Shown here: positions 1-11,689 of the stretch, one piece after another
How positions within the stretch are numbered: the stretch's first letter is position 1
How the letters are laid out: each line of letters opens with the position of its first letter
Source of the DNA: Cycas panzhihuaensis
Lineage: Eukaryota; Cycadophyta
DNA: 64,000 bases
Assembly (NCBI GenBank): GCA_023213395.1
Contig: CM041465.1
Span: 237,095,741 to 237,159,740, forward strand
Direction of reading: 5' to 3'
Position numbers and translations under genes: made by a program
The notes under the pieces: model-generated
The model's database searches: none
What the model was told of the DNA's origin: nothing
Seen by the model: the letters and a program-made list of their open reading frames with translations, nothing else

Positions 1-19
1 AAGTCTTCAATCTAGTGGC

Positions 20-430
20 ACTTTGAAGACCTTAAACTTTAAGGCTCTTGGTGATAAGTTCATTGAATTTGATAAGACCTTTGATACCAACTTTGCCACT
101 ACATTATATCTAGCTAATGCTACTTTCAAAGTGGAAGAAGATATTTTTAATACCAAAAATCAAGGTCAATATTCTCATATATCTGGTAATTCTTGTGGAA
201 GAGGCAAAGGCAGCTAACAAGGACAATATCCTCTTAGTCAAAAGGCTTCTCAACTCTAACAGAAACAGTCTCAAGGCCAAGGCCAAAATAATTAACTTAG
301 ACCCTGATCTAGTAATTAGAGATAATCCAACTAGTCCAATACTTCTTTATAGGACTAGAAATCAAATAATTGTATGCCAAAGATATAATAGAAAATGAGA
401 CTATGCCAAAAATTGTAGAACTACCACCAA
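20..430 (+). pseudogene. Copia gag remnant with decayed zinc knuckle
   Basis: An open stretch from 23 to 217 encodes a 64-residue piece ending in a glycine/arginine-rich run (GRGKG), like the hinge before the gag zinc knuckle. Around 380-425, in the frame giving VCQRY then DYAKNC, there is a CX2CX4HX4C-type knuckle. Its second cysteine has become tyrosine and the glycine-histidine pair is broken by a stop. Gag would package element RNA in virus-like particles. This copy spans at least two frames and is non-functional. The assignment rests on the knuckle remnant and on its position upstream of a protease and integrase. Confidence 0.5.
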
Positions 431-654
431 TAAACTACTAAATTATCAATAGCACTATGGTGTATATAATGTTAATAATACTTCTTTTGAAGATGCTTTT
501 GGTGGAATGCAATTTTCTCATACATACCTTCAAAGAATTGTGACCACTTCATCAAATGTTATTGATAGATCCATTAAGTATATTAAGGTTCATTGTGGCT
601 ATACTTATTCACTTTTACCTTTACCACTTGGAGTTACAAATAGTGCTACCTCAA

Positions 655-1190
655 ATACTTCATCTTGAATCATGGATACTAGAGAAATACAATATATGAC
701 TTATCATTACCACTTCTTTTAGAATTTTGACTCTAAAATTTATGGTGTTGTACACATGGCTAACAAATAATCTCAACTAGTCGAAGGACTTGGAACTATT
801 TTCCTGAAACTCTGAAGCCTTCCAGATTTTACCCTTATTGATGTTTTATATATTTTTTTTCTGAAGTAGAACTTTCTCTCCTTATCCACCCTTGTCTATC
901 ATAGATTTAATCTAAGTATAATTGCAAATAATTAAATAAACTCTCCGTGTCATTCGCCCTCCTTCAAATGTTGTGGTTATGATTAAAATTCCTAATGGCA
1001 AACCTTTTTTCTTAACTGGCTCACCATCCTCTAAAGTTAACTATATTGGTGATGACTCTGATTTTACCATAACCCTAACTCCTTAAACATTATCCCAAAT
1101 AGCCTTATGGTATGCTCATATGAGCCATATCAAAATTGATCATTTAATAGAACTACATGCTACTCTTCCTAGTATTCTTAGGCTCTTCTT
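655..1190 (+). pseudogene. Copia protease and pre-integrase remnant
   Basis: At about 664-705 the frame reads S-stop-IMDT followed by YMTYH. This matches the copia protease block in which Trp-Ile-X-Asp-Ser/Thr-Gly-Ala is followed by H-M-T. Here the Trp codon is now a stop, but the catalytic Asp is kept. Near 838 LIDVLY fits the second protease block. At 1105-1160 LWYAHMSHIKIDHL fits the pre-integrase H-X-L-G-H block, with Gly-to-Ser decay. The region is interrupted by stops and cannot make an active protease. Confidence 0.6.
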
Positions 1191-1284
1191 TAAGTCCTTC
1201 AAATATGTATCATATATCATTATGAAATCTCAAAGATAACCCTTTTCCTCATAGTCAGTGGAAATCTAGTTAACATTTATAGCT

Positions 1285-1960
1285 TATACACTTAGATATG
1301 TGTAGTCATATGCCCATCCCTTCTCTCAAACAGAAGTTGTACTATATTACTTTCATTGATGATTTTACCAAGAAAGTATGGGTTGGTTTTCTTATAAAGA
1401 AAGATGAAGCTTTTTCTTTATTTCAAGCTTTTAAGGCCCGCATAGAAACTGAATCTGGATTCAAGATTAAAATACTTAGGACTAACAATAGTGATGAGTA
1501 TACATCCAATGAGTTTGAATTGTACCTATGTTAGCATAGAATCAAACATTAGACCACTGTTGTAGGTACACCCCAGTAAAATGGAGTTACCGAGCACATA
1601 AACAGGACTAACATGAATATGGCTTGTACTATGCTAGTATATAAGAATGTCCATATCTATCTCTAAGCTGAGGCTATCTAGACTGCCATGTATTACATCA
1701 ATACTGTTATTCCCTCCAAGCTCGGTCCCTCTCCATATGAAATGTAGTATAGACAAACCCCCTCTTTCTCCTACTTCAAAATTTTTAGCTTTACTTATTA
1801 TGATCATATTCTTAAGGAACATAAAAACAAGCTCCATGGTAGAGCCCTCAAAGGTATCTTTATCGAATGCCCTATGGACAAAAGGGGTAAAAGGTTTTTA
1901 TACCTTTACAATACAAAATTATCATCACTAGAGATGTTATCTTTATAGAGATTGAAGACC
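1285..1960 (+). pseudogene. Copia integrase core remnant
   Basis: An open stretch of 78 codons (1298-1534) and its in-frame continuation match the rve integrase core. Visible blocks are LHLDMCSH (first catalytic Asp), YYITFIDDFTKKVWV, a block where the family has R-S-D-N-G-G-E-Y but this copy has RTNNSDEY (second catalytic Asp lost to Asn), and TPQ-stop-NGVTEHINR (catalytic Glu kept, one Gln codon turned to TAG). Integrase would insert element cDNA into chromosomes. The lost Asp and several stops show this copy is inactive. It continues to roughly 1960, where the copia C-terminal region loses recognisable similarity. Confidence 0.85.
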
Positions 1961-2439
1961 AATTACTTAGACTTAACTCTAAGATACCTTCATACTGATT
2001 TAATGATGCTACTGAATTTGATGTCTAGATTCTAAAATTTAGAGGGGGAGATGCTTAACAATTTCTCAAAATCTTAGAATCTAACAAGAGAGCCTCATAG
2101 GATATAAGTTGTGACTCCCAACCAATGTGTACACATCCAACACCATCATTTGTGAACAACCAAGTTAACAAAATCAAAGCCATAGCAAAAGGATCATCTT
2201 CTCCAACATTAGTGGCTGGCCCATCTTTTCCAGCATCGTCAACTTCCTCCCTACTAAACATTTCATATGATCTTTTCTAGGATTAAAACAAAGACTAAGA
2301 GGCTGTGGAAATAAAAACCTCATTCCCAACTTAAGGTTTTCATGAAGCTTACCAGCTACACAAGGATATACAACCAGATGAGGTAGGCAAAACTAGCACT
2401 AGAAGTGCCCATAGAGCAAGGATACATGAATTACTTTCT
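1961..2439 (+). other. Copia integrase-to-RT spacer, little conserved
   Basis: This is the variable stretch between integrase and RT of the copia pseudogene. It includes a purine-rich tract at about 2040-2053 (tttagagggggagatg). The tract resembles a polypurine primer site, but it lies inside the coding body. No confident domain is visible. Confidence 0.4.
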
Positions 2440-3335
2440 GTTGAGCTTGAACTAGTAGAATTGTACCTTGCTCTTAATGAAAATCCCTTAACATACCAAG
2501 AAGCTATAAAGCATACAGCTTGGAGAAATACCATGAATGAAGAGTACCAAAGTCTTATTAAGAATGATACATGGGAGCTTATTGATCTACCACTTGGAAG
2601 AAAGGTAGTTCAAAATAAATGGATATTTAAAAATAAGTATAAATCAGATAGAACCCTAGAAAAATAGAAGGTAGGGTTGGTAGCAAAAGGATTCATGCAA
2701 AGGGAAGGCATCGACTACGCTAAAATCTTTGCTCTTATAACCAAGTGGCCTATAATTAGAATTCTCATAGCCTTAGTTGCTCAATAGGATTAGAAAATCT
2801 ACCAACTTAATGTTAATATCACATTTCTCAATGGGGACCTTAAAGAAAAAAATTATATAGCTAAGCCAAAAGGATATAAGACTGTCAATCATGAGCATAA
2901 GGTTTGTAGGCTTAGAAAGTCCTTGTATGGCCTAAAACAAACCCCTCATGCTTAGTTTACCAAGTTGTATAAAAGAATGAGGTAACTTGGATATGAGATT
3001 TATGACTATCAAGATATTGATGCAATACTATTCATTAAGCATCAAAATGATAAAGTCACTTACCTTTTAATCTTTGTGGATGATATACTAATAATGGAGA
3101 ATAGTAAACAAGTAATCAACCAACTGAAGAAAGACCTTACTAAAACTTTTGAATTGTCTGACCTTGGGTTGATGAAATATTACTTGGGAATTAAAGTAAC
3201 TCAAAATAATGGAAAAATCTTTCTCTCTCGAGAAAAATATGTCAATGATCTTTTGACAAAGTTTTAGTTAGAAGGTGCTCAACTAATGGCTATACCTATG
3301 GAACCTAATGTTAAACTCTTAGTTGATGGTGACAC
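2440..3335 (+). pseudogene. Copia reverse transcriptase remnant (RVT_2)
   Basis: From about 2461 the frame runs through the classic copia RT start (NPLTYQEA, W...M..E...L..N.TWEL), then V..KW.FK.KY, VAKGF.Q.EGIDY, QLNV...FLNGDL, SLYGLKQ, and the catalytic FVDDILI (about 3070-3095), where both Asp residues are kept. It ends with SDLG.MKYYLGI. Interruptions include TAG at 2665, and TAG where the family has Trp after SLYGLKQ.PHA. The enzyme copies element RNA into cDNA. The remnant is the best preserved part of this element, with several 60-70 codon open runs, but it is still broken. Confidence 0.9.
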
Positions 3336-4000
3336 TAGAGAGGTAGATGTAACACTCTATAGGTAACTTATAGGTAGTCTCATCTATACTACCAACACAA
3401 GGCTAGATATTGCACTCTATCAGTATTCTTAGAAGATTCATGATAAATCCTAAGTAGAATCACTAGCAAGCTACAATACGAGTGTTAAGATACCTGAAGA
3501 TGACTAGCAAATATGGTCTATTATATGAACGTAATGCAAAATTTAAACTTTATGCATACACAAACTTAAACTTTATTGGAGATAAAGACACAAGAAGATC
3601 TACGTCTAGGTCTGTAAGATTTCTTAGAATAGCACCAATATCATAGAGATCTAGATGGCAGAAGATAGTTCCAGACTCAACTTTCGAAGCTAAATATATT
3701 GTTACTTTTGAGACAAGTAAGGAGGTGATATGGCTTAGAAAATTGTTGAATACATTAAATACCATCAAAACAAGTTCTACTATCTTACATGTAGATAATT
3801 AATTTACAATCTAAATGGATAAAAATCCTATATTTCATGATCGAACCAAATATATAAGTATGAAAATCCATAGGATTAGAGAATTAGTTCATGATGGCAT
3901 AATTCAATTGAGTATCGCCCACGAGATCAAGTGGCTGATATCTTCATCAAACCACTAAAGAGGGTGAAGTTTGAATAATTCTAAAGGTAACTTGGGCTTA
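3336..4000 (+). pseudogene. Copia RT C-terminus and RNase H remnant
   Basis: After the RT core, TLYR-stop-LIGSLIYTTNTRLDIA (about 3350-3420) matches the copia connection block Y-R-Q-L-I-G-S-L-x-Y-L-T-x-T-R-P-D-I. RNase H follows at about 3550-3960: YTNLNFIGDKDTRRSTSRSV (family Y-T-D-A-D-W-A-G-D), then API-stop-RSRWQK (Trp lost), then a final DIFIKPL block. The first catalytic Asp of the family motif has become Asn. Frame changes separate the RT and RNase H parts. Confidence 0.8.
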
Positions 4001-4050
4001 GGGCTTCCGTCTCTGATTAATTAAAGTAGATGACAATATGACCATCATAC

Positions 4051-4160
4051 TCTATCTCATTCATAAAAATCCCTTGTCAGTGCAGAAGGATAAGAGTAAG
4101 TCTACTCTATCTCATTCGTGAAAACCCCTTATGGGTGCGAAAGGATAAGGGTTGTATCAT
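4051..4160 (+). repeat. Two-copy 55 bp tandem repeat
   Basis: The phrase tctatctcattc recurs at 4051 and 4106 with an exact 55 bp offset. The rest of each unit (aaa.cccctt....gtgc.gaaggataag) also aligns, with a handful of substitutions. It lies about 50 bp after the end of the copia coding region, so it may belong to the copia 3' untranslated region or LTR. Confidence 0.8.
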
Positions 4161-4734
4161 TTTGGAAAATCGAAACCTATGAAAACTTAAAAGGGAATGC
4201 GAGTTAACCAAATGGTATATGGAGACTCAATAGATTTTAGTTATAAAATTCATTGTGTTAATTGGCTATCTAGCTTCATTTAAAGAGTCACCTGAGTCAA
4301 GTTGGTAGATTAGAAAATATATGGGTTTTCTTCCCTATGAGGGTTTCCCACAAAAGTGTCATAGTAGTTTGAATTGTAATAAGCTCAAATGAAGACCCTA
4401 TAGGATAGAATAAAATATGATGAAATGACCTTCTACCATTAATGGGAAGATTGAAATGGGTTAATGTCACAAGGTCATTACATTAGTTGATTATTTCTGA
4501 AAAGGGTCTTAAGTGAACTTTAAATTAGATCACTTAAGTGAAATGCACTTTTATGTATATTATGTATATTTTCATTTCACCTAACTTTAATGCTCCCTCT
4601 CCCAATATAAAAGTAAAAGCTCAATGAAGGAAGCTCATTCTTACCTCCCCATTTTGTGAGATCTACTCTCTTTCTATCAAGTCTCTCTTATCTATGTTTG
4701 CCTTTATGTTTAGTGCATGGAGATGGAGGATAGA
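4161..4734. other. AT-rich intergenic or copia 3' sequence, no gene seen
   Basis: No coding region of convincing length or similarity is visible on either strand. It could include a 3' LTR of the preceding copia element, but the matching 5' LTR lies outside the window. Confidence 0.5.
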
Positions 4735-4845
4735 TCCACTCTTTTTATTATCGTCTCCTTGTCTATTCCATACACTCTTTCCAACACCTTGTGGATGAAT
4801 TCGTTAATTATTTTGACGTAGCTTATCCTTTCTTGGTTAACAATT
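4735..4845 (+). pseudogene. Isolated fragment of Tat-type gypsy gag
   Basis: One frame reads YYRLLVYSIHSFQ then LVDEFVNYFDVAYPF. This is nearly the same peptide as in the gag of the large element at about 21995-22090 (YRLPAYSI, then LVDEFVNYFDVVHPF). The DNA also matches over a run such as tttgacgtag. It is a small piece of the Retrotrans_gag (PF03732) core. Both sides lack the rest of gag, so this is a deletion scrap or a transduced fragment. Confidence is limited by its length. Confidence 0.45.
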
Positions 4846-5040
4846 ATCTTATAGGCAGATTAACTTTATTATAGGAAAGAAGGAGGTCAAGGGTCCTCTC
4901 CATTATTGGGCAAGACCTTAGGCTTTTTTACCATAGTCCCTCTTATCAATAACTCCCAAAAATACCATCTACCACAAGTTGAGAAAAGACATCGCTTAAT
5001 GGATAAACTCCATTTCTACTGAGTATGCGATCTTTCCACT
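4846..5040. other. No gene seen
   Basis: Low-information AT-rich sequence between the gag scrap and a purine/pyrimidine tract. Confidence 0.4.
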
Positions 5041-5350
5041 CATTTTAGCTTGCTTTCTTTTCAATAAAAAAAAAAAAGAAAAAGAGAAAGGAAAGACATT
5101 TTAGAGATAATCTAAAGAGTGAAGGAAAAAGAACTTAGGAATATCCTCCTTTGGCCTAAACCCCCTTTATCTCCTCTCTTTTCTTTTTTGAAAAGAAAAG
5201 GATTTTAAAGAAAAGAAAGAGTAAGAAGGAAAAAAGAATAAAAGAAAGAAATTAGTTTAAGCTTCTTAAAGGTCTTTTGTTTACTCTTTTTCCTCTCTTA
5301 GTCAAAAAGGGAAAAAAACCCAAAAATAAATACAAGAGAAAACCCTTCAA
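5041..5350. repeat. Low-complexity purine/pyrimidine-rich tracts
   Basis: A/G-rich runs (poly-A at about 5066-5078, then aaagaaaaagag-like strings) alternate with T/C-rich runs. This is low-complexity sequence and no coding potential is assigned. Confidence 0.6.
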
Positions 5351-8300
5351 AATAAAAAGGTTAATAGCATTTTCTTTTCCTTTTATTTATTTACATTGTA
5401 TTGCATTGCATTAAACATAGGTGCATTGGTCCTTATTTTGCTTATTAGTTCTACGCCCAAACGAGAGAAGGAATCATATGGCTTCAAGTCCCTAAACTCA
5501 TGGGGAAACATTATGCCTTTAGCTAAGGTTACTTTATTGCTTTCATAAAAATAGAAAATATATAATTGCATATAGGTGTTAATTTCTTTTCCATAGTTTA
5601 CCATAGGACTCATAAAACTAAAACAACAAATCCTTCCACATGTATGCACCCTTGTGACTACCCTTAGTTTAGCCCTTGTTTCATCATCTGACCCATAGTG
5701 TTTCTCCACACTCACACCCAAGAGACACACGAATGCCTCAGTTTAGGTTGATTAGTTCACTCTCCCAAGCATTCAATCTCTACACCCTAAATCTTTTGTA
5801 TTGGCAAGTAGTTAGGAAACTACCTCTCTAACCTTAGATCATTTCACTAAGAAATGCATATTTCAAAATTGAAACAACATGATTACAATACTTTATAGGT
5901 GAAGTATTCTCTGAAGGATGGATAGATTGTAGTGATCATAATCTATAAAGGAGAAATTTACATTTTATTAATATTATTAGAAGTTAGTTTTATTATTATT
6001 AGGGAGTTGGTATTTCTAAATTAATATGGAGTTAGTTTTCATATTTAAAAATTGATATTTTAACATTACTATTATTATTAAAGTTGATTTTTTAATAAGG
6101 AGTTATATTAACACTTATAAATGGGGAAAATTTTCAATTCATTATGTAAGTCTTCCTTGTTAGATTAATCCTAATTTTATTTGGTACTTAGTGCCTTAGG
6201 TAATTTTATTTATTTAATTTTCATGTTAACTCTCTTTGTGTTTGAGGAAGTAGATTTAATTTAGGATCACCTTAGTCTCTACCTACTTAAGTATATAGAT
6301 GCCCTTATTATGACTCCTACAAGACTAGTTTGGTCCAAATATGTCAGCATATGAGAAAGTTATGACTAAACTTATAAAGGTCAATTATTTTACCTTTCAT
6401 AATATTAGCCCTCAATCTTTGAATTTTTGAGCTCCTGGGTACACTTCATAGATATATTTAAATAGGTTTCTCTATGTTGAGATGAGTGCAATTAAATCAA
6501 AATTCTAAAGCATTTGAAATTAATAAATTCTAACTTTGTATGCATAAGATATTGCTAAAAGTGTGTGAGGTTACCTAGTCACAAATTGCTTACTTGTAGA
6601 CTCACTTTTAAACTCCACACTTGTAAGTAGTTGCCATGTTTCATGTGTTGATTAGTTACATACCTCACCACTTGTAAACTTTCCATTCATCCATACAATT
6701 ACATACTTGCAAGTTCCCTCTCCATAACATCAACACTTGGATGAAAGGTTGGGGACTTCCAAGATTACATGGGGTTTTGACTAGAATGCTACCCAATGAT
6801 ATTGTGATGAAAGGAGAAGTTTATAAGAGGATCTTAATAGTAAGAGATATAATAAAGACAACACCATATTTGATAATAAATAGAAAGGTAAATGGCTATA
6901 TGCTAATTATCATTTAATAATGGAAATGCTAGCAAACTATGAGTGCTATTCAAGGTGTTGTGATAAAGCTTTCCACAAGCTATACTAAATAAATAAACTA
7001 ATTATATTGTCATTACAAAATGAGAAAGAATCTATAAAACTCTAAGATGGTGTCTTTGGAAAGGCCTTAAAGGATGTAAATGTTATGTTTCTTTTCTTAT
7101 TTGGTATTATATGGGCCTCAAACTTTAGAAGATTATCTTTTGTATTGTAATTTGTATTCTAATAGTTTGACTTGTCTTTAAAAAAAAAGGAAGAAAAAGA
7201 TAATTATCAAGCTTGCATTGTAATAACTAATTAAATAACTTTTTCATTCATGTATGTGTAACACTTCTTAAACTTTATAAGAAAATAGTTAACCCAACTA
7301 TGTTTAAGAAACAAAAGAAGAAGAAGAAGTCGAGAAAAGCTCTTTGAATGCTTTAAATTGAATTTAGTCCATTGATTTATAATGAGGCATTAGATGCATT
7401 TATATTAAAATATGATTGCTTAAATGATCGATAAAAGGCCACCTTCCAAATAACTAATACAAACTAATTGATGTACTAACAAGTGACAAATGCACAACTC
7501 CTTACATGTTATAATAGAATGTGACATTATCTCTAACAATTTAAGATAAGAACTAGTATGATATATCCATTAAACTACTTATAAGTATTAAACCAACTTC
7601 TTTTGAAGACAATTGACATTTTTTAGAGTTTCTACTTGGAAGATAAGTATGAATTCTCTAAATCAAAGGAAAAATAGATAAAAGCACAAATTGTGTATCC
7701 ATATTTCTAGACCTAAAACATTCAACTCAACTCATCATAAGCCCCTTCATTTAAAAATTCATTTGTCCATTTTGGATTCTTAATAATATAATTTATTTCT
7801 AATAACAAAAAATATATTTGTAATGATTACTTCTTTTGTATATTTATATTATTACTAAATTAGACTTGAAATTCGACAAAATAACTTAAAACTTAAAATT
7901 TTCAAACTCTCAACTCTTTCATTGATAAGATTTGTATTTTGAGGATTCCTTAACTTTAAATAATAAGGAAATATGAATTTATTTTTGTGCTAAAGTTTCT
8001 AATAAAGTGTAAACTACTAGCCTAATACTTCCCTTGATGTTTCGTATCTTAACATGTATTTGATGCCATTACTATTATTTCATTTTCTCTTTCACTAAGG
8101 TGGACTTAGGAATTTTGATGCTTGATTCTACTTTGGTTAGAGCCTTATTTAGACTCATTGTAGCATAATTCCCATTTTTTATATATTTCATTATATTGCA
8201 CGGTAACTAAATACATCTCATGAATATTTTTAGCCCATTCCTTGCTAACTAAAGAGAATTCATTATCAAACATTAAAGATTTCTCCTGCCTCTTCAAACC

Positions 8301-8709
8301 TAAGTTGTTTGTTTATGACTATTATTTTATTTATCTTCAATTTATCTTCATCTTTATACTTAATCAAATTGTAACAATCATAGCCTCCATTATCCTTTCC
8401 ATCTCTATGAATATTTTAGAGGCTCATTTGAGCATTAGCATTATCCTTTATTACATTGTAAGTAGACGAAGTCCCCTCAGTAGTGACTTGAAATGACTTG
8501 TAATATATTTTGTAGATAATATAACTAGGCTACTATCATAACTACATATATATTTAGTTGTTTTTTTTTTTTTGATATAGTTTATTCTATATCTAAGATG
8601 TCCTTTTATGATCCCAATCACCTTCAATTCTTGAAATCCATAGTTCCCATTGTCTACTCTCTTATTACTTTTCAAAACTAAGTGAACCGTAGGAAGTGCC
8701 CTACTAATA
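5351..8709. other. AT-rich intergenic DNA without supportable genes
   Basis: The longest open frame here is 115 codons on the minus strand (5383-5730) with no motif I recognise. I treat it as chance. At about 5900-6200 there are TTA-rich runs, a repeated ggagttagtttt-like phrase, and a TATAAA-like box (6115-6122) followed by gggg. This resembles a decayed LTR promoter region, but I found no partner copy. Short A/T homopolymers are scattered elsewhere. Confidence 0.4.
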
Positions 8710-8844
8710 GTTATTTACAATTTTCTTTGTAGCCAATAATTATTATTCTTTGTTATCTTGATTAAGATTTACCTTGCAAAAATTTAATGGAACTCTCCTA
8801 TTAACTTCATTTATTATAAAAATACTTCTCTTCTATTAAAGTTT
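8710..8844 (+). repeat. Repeat copy 1, interrupted on its right by the 8845 LTR
   Basis: The end of this segment (ttcatttattat followed by acttctcttc..atta) matches 12630-12675 on the far side of the LTR element. The preceding stretch, gttatctt...gattaa...tttaatggaa.ctct, also aligns with about 12565-12625. It is therefore one unit of a dispersed or tandem repeat into which the LTR element probably inserted. Confidence 0.5.
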
Positions 8845-9110
8845 CGTTGGAATAGCTTAGTTCATGCTTCACAATGTATAATAGTAATGTACATTTATGT
8901 AAGTATTTTATTATGATATCAATATTTTGTACATAGCCAAGTTGTATATTATAAATACACAACCAAGGTATCATATGTCATATTTTTTATGTAACAATAT
9001 TTGGATGGTGTTAATCAAAGTTAAGATACCTTAAGGGTACCATTGCAATTCTAGTGTTTGGTATTTTTTATTTCTACTAATATTTACTTCTATCATTTTA
9101 TTTTTCAACA
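8845..9110 (+). repeat. 5' LTR
   Basis: It starts CGTTGGAAT (the partner has TGTTGGAAT) and ends TTCAACA. It aligns with 12172-12423 throughout, sharing runs such as ggatggtgttaatcaaagtt and ccttaagggtaccattgc. A likely TATA region, attataaataca, lies at about 8949-8960. Confidence 0.85.
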
Positions 9111-9122
9111 TGGTATCAAAGC
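9111..9122 (+). other. Primer binding site, initiator tRNA-Met type
   Basis: TGGTATCAAAGC follows the 5' LTR without a gap. It differs by one base from the plant tRNA-Met PBS TGGTATCAGAGC. Confidence 0.8.
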
Positions 9123-11159
9123 TAAGGTAAAACAAAAGTTCGTTTGTTGAAAGAATTTGATATGTTCATCATCGTTGAGGTGCTGGGGGTTGTGCTAATA
9201 TTATGTGAAGTGATTTTATTTACAGATTTATTTGGTGAAACCCTAGTTCCATTGACATATGAGAGGAGGTGGCTCTGTAGAGCCATTTGCTAATTTGTTG
9301 TTGCTATAGTTGTGTTAGTGTATTTATCTCATGACTTTATTTGATAGTTCATGGCTGTGTTGAGACCAAAAACCTGATCATTACCATGGCCCCTTCGTGT
9401 GTGGTTCACTTCAATTTATGGGAGAGGATGCGTGCTTACTACCTATTGCTCATGGTGTTTCGTTCATAGAAAAGAGGAGTCTGTAATCATATGTATTTGT
9501 GTGGTCTTTATATATGCCCTTCCCTCCATCTGCATGATCGTTGGCATAGATAGCTTGTTACTCCTAAAGGAATTATCATATTTACTCATTTATATGGAGC
9601 AAGTACCCTGTTGATATAAGAACGAAGTGGAAATCTTAAGTTCGTGTTGGTGGCTATCGTTGGTTCATTTATATATTCCTTGTAAGCCTTTATATTAAGA
9701 TTTTATCTGTCATGGAGTTGCTTCATTACCAAGTTGGAAAATTTGTAGAAATATCATACTGCAATGTAGATTATGCCCTTATACAAAGAGCTTATGTTTA
9801 CCCATTGCTATCATGCTCTTTTCCATAGCCATGAAGTTTGCACATCGCTATTAAAGCTGCCATTGAATCTGTAATATATTCATCACATGAAGAGCTTGTG
9901 AACTTTTGATGCATCTACCATAGAACAAAGGGAAGTTAATATACTTATCATGTAAGGCCTCTTGCACTACCTATAGCTCTAAACCTTTATCAATTAAACC
10001 AAGTGAACTAAGACAGTATCTTTATAACTGGTTTCATTATTCATACGTTAGCGGGAAGGTAATAAGAAAATTTCTTTCTTTTTTTTCTGATAAAAAATGA
10101 AGCGTGTGAGTAGATTATAACAAATCGATTGTGAGTTGATGTAATTTTTAGTTTTGGGAAGCTCAATTTTTTATTATTATAGAGATCAGATTTACAAGAA
10201 TATAAAAATGTAAGTAAATATTTGAGTTAGAGTAATAAATATTTTTTTAATGTTTTAAAAAAACTAAACAAAATTAAATTTTCAATTCAAGTCTATTAGT
10301 CCTCTTCATCATCAACGTAATATCATCTATAATGATCATACGACCAATAACTAACTTGTAAGAGGGGATAAACTCTAACTTTCTCAATTTTATTTTTCAA
10401 AAAGGGGTACTTATGCATTTTTCCTTACTATCTTAAGTTATAGCAGTTTGTTTTCTAAATTGTCTAAACCATTAGAATTCTGACTTAGAGCCTACCATTT
10501 TGGTTTATGATTTGATATATTTTGATGTCATTTTCATAGAGAAATTTTAGTCTAAAGTTGAGTCTTTATGCTAAATCCCTGTATGGTAACTTCATTTACA
10601 CTTTTTACATCACCTTTTTACCTCTTTACTGACCTTAGGGCAACTATTTTTTTAATCCTAAAAGGCTATTATAAAGTACTTGTAAAAAACCTTTTTGTAA
10701 TTTACATATTAGGTCCTATAAAGGACTAAGAAGCAAAAGGAGGTCTTAAAATCAAGGATAGGGTTGCTTTTATCTTGTTGATAGATTTGTGTGACTATAT
10801 GGCCTATATTATATACATTTAAGATGAATTTTTGGATTCTTAGTTGCTCATTTGATCAATATAAAGGAGGTCTTAAATTTAATAAAATAATATATATAGA
10901 TTGATATGTGATACATTCTTATGTAATTCGCACTTACAATTATGGAGGAGAATGACATAGTCATATTTGTACATGAGATAAATGAATATTACTTAAAGGA
11001 TATGCTTCTTTCGATATCTAAGTGTAATAGAGCAAGCTATTTCTTTTAAACAATTAGAATGAGATGTCTATCATAGCCAAAGGTTTACGGAAAATTGTTA
11101 CTAATTGATATGATATCCCTAGTAATGAAAAGAGAGAGAAAAATATAAGAAGAAAGACA
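9123..11159 (+). other. Internal region of the pol-less LTR element, no gene recognised
   Basis: AT-rich, with open frames no longer than about 71 codons (9399-9614) that match nothing I know. An A-rich stretch lies at about 10246-10275. No retroviral catalytic motifs are visible on either strand. Confidence 0.5.
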
Positions 11160-11689
11160 AAGAAGCAATTATCATGATTCTTGTTGCATTAGATAAGGTT
11201 GATCTTCTTTCAATATATCATTTTATCATTCCTAAAGTTCATCATACTAGTATTGCTAAGGAATCTTGAAATTTTTTTAATGACATATTTGAACAGACTC
11301 ATGAAGAGATACAATAGATTGTTAAAAAGGTAAATAAAATTATTGATGATTATGACATAAGTAAAAAGAATGAAGAATGTGCTATTAATATTGATGAAAA
11401 GGTATGTTAAGACATTGATGAAGAAAGTATGGGTATTGATGTTGATGAAAAGATATATCAATACATTGATAAAGAAAGTATGAGTATTGATGGAACTACT
11501 ATTGAATGTAAAGAGACTATGGTTGAATGCATTGTTGAGACTACTACTACTATTGAAGATGTTGATAGTAATGAGTCAATTACTATTATTAGATGTAAAG
11601 AATCTACCAATGACTATGATCAAGCAATTGATATTCCTGATGCTCCTATTGAAGATAAGTTTGGTGATTTATCTCTATTTATTGATTAA
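11160..11689 (+). pseudogene. Acidic repeat ORF inside the LTR element
   Basis: In one frame, with only TAA at 11408-11410 and a few other stops, the translation is strongly acidic and rich in Ile, Asp, Glu and Thr. The last 86 codons (11429-11689) are uninterrupted. A 17-residue unit of the form I-D-x-D-E-K-x-x-x-D-I-D-x-E-S-M-x is repeated, with a 51 bp offset visible in the DNA (ttgatgaaaa at 11391 and 11442). A third, shorter unit follows. The same frame can be followed with stops to about 12000. It has no resemblance to gag or pol that I can see. It may be a captured host exon or an expanded gag tail. Function is unknown. Confidence 0.4.

Larger units (their letters stand above)
1..4000 (+). 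mobile_element. Degenerate Ty1/copia retrotransposon body, gag to RNase H, no LTR seen
   Basis: Read across stop codons and frame changes, the + strand gives the copia domain order: zinc knuckle, protease, pre-integrase zinc-finger region, integrase, reverse transcriptase, RNase H. That the integrase precedes the RT marks it as copia and not gypsy. The coding part ends near 4000 with the usual copia terminal motif (DIF.KPL then FE). The left edge of the window cuts the 5' end. After 4000 I find no repeat of an upstream LTR, so a 3' LTR is unproven. Many stops sit where the family has Gln or Trp. The element is dead and cannot code for a working polyprotein. Confidence 0.85.

Noticed and set aside
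2040-2053. Purine tract agagggggagatg as a copia PPT
   Set aside because: It lies between integrase and RT inside the coding body, not next to an LTR start.
5383-5730. 115-codon open frame on the minus strand
   Set aside because: No domain, no biased composition and no conserved neighbour; in an AT-rich region it is best seen as chance.
8242-8496. 84-codon hydrophobic open frame that looks membrane-like
   Set aside because: Leu/Ile/Phe-rich translation is expected from AT-rich DNA; no start context, family or neighbour supports it.
11210-11461. 83-codon minus-strand frame rich in Phe/Ile/Asn
   Set aside because: It is the shadow of the acidic repeat ORF on the other strand.
11380-11490. 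51 bp repeats as a satellite
   Set aside because: Two to three units that keep a reading frame; better described as a peptide repeat.
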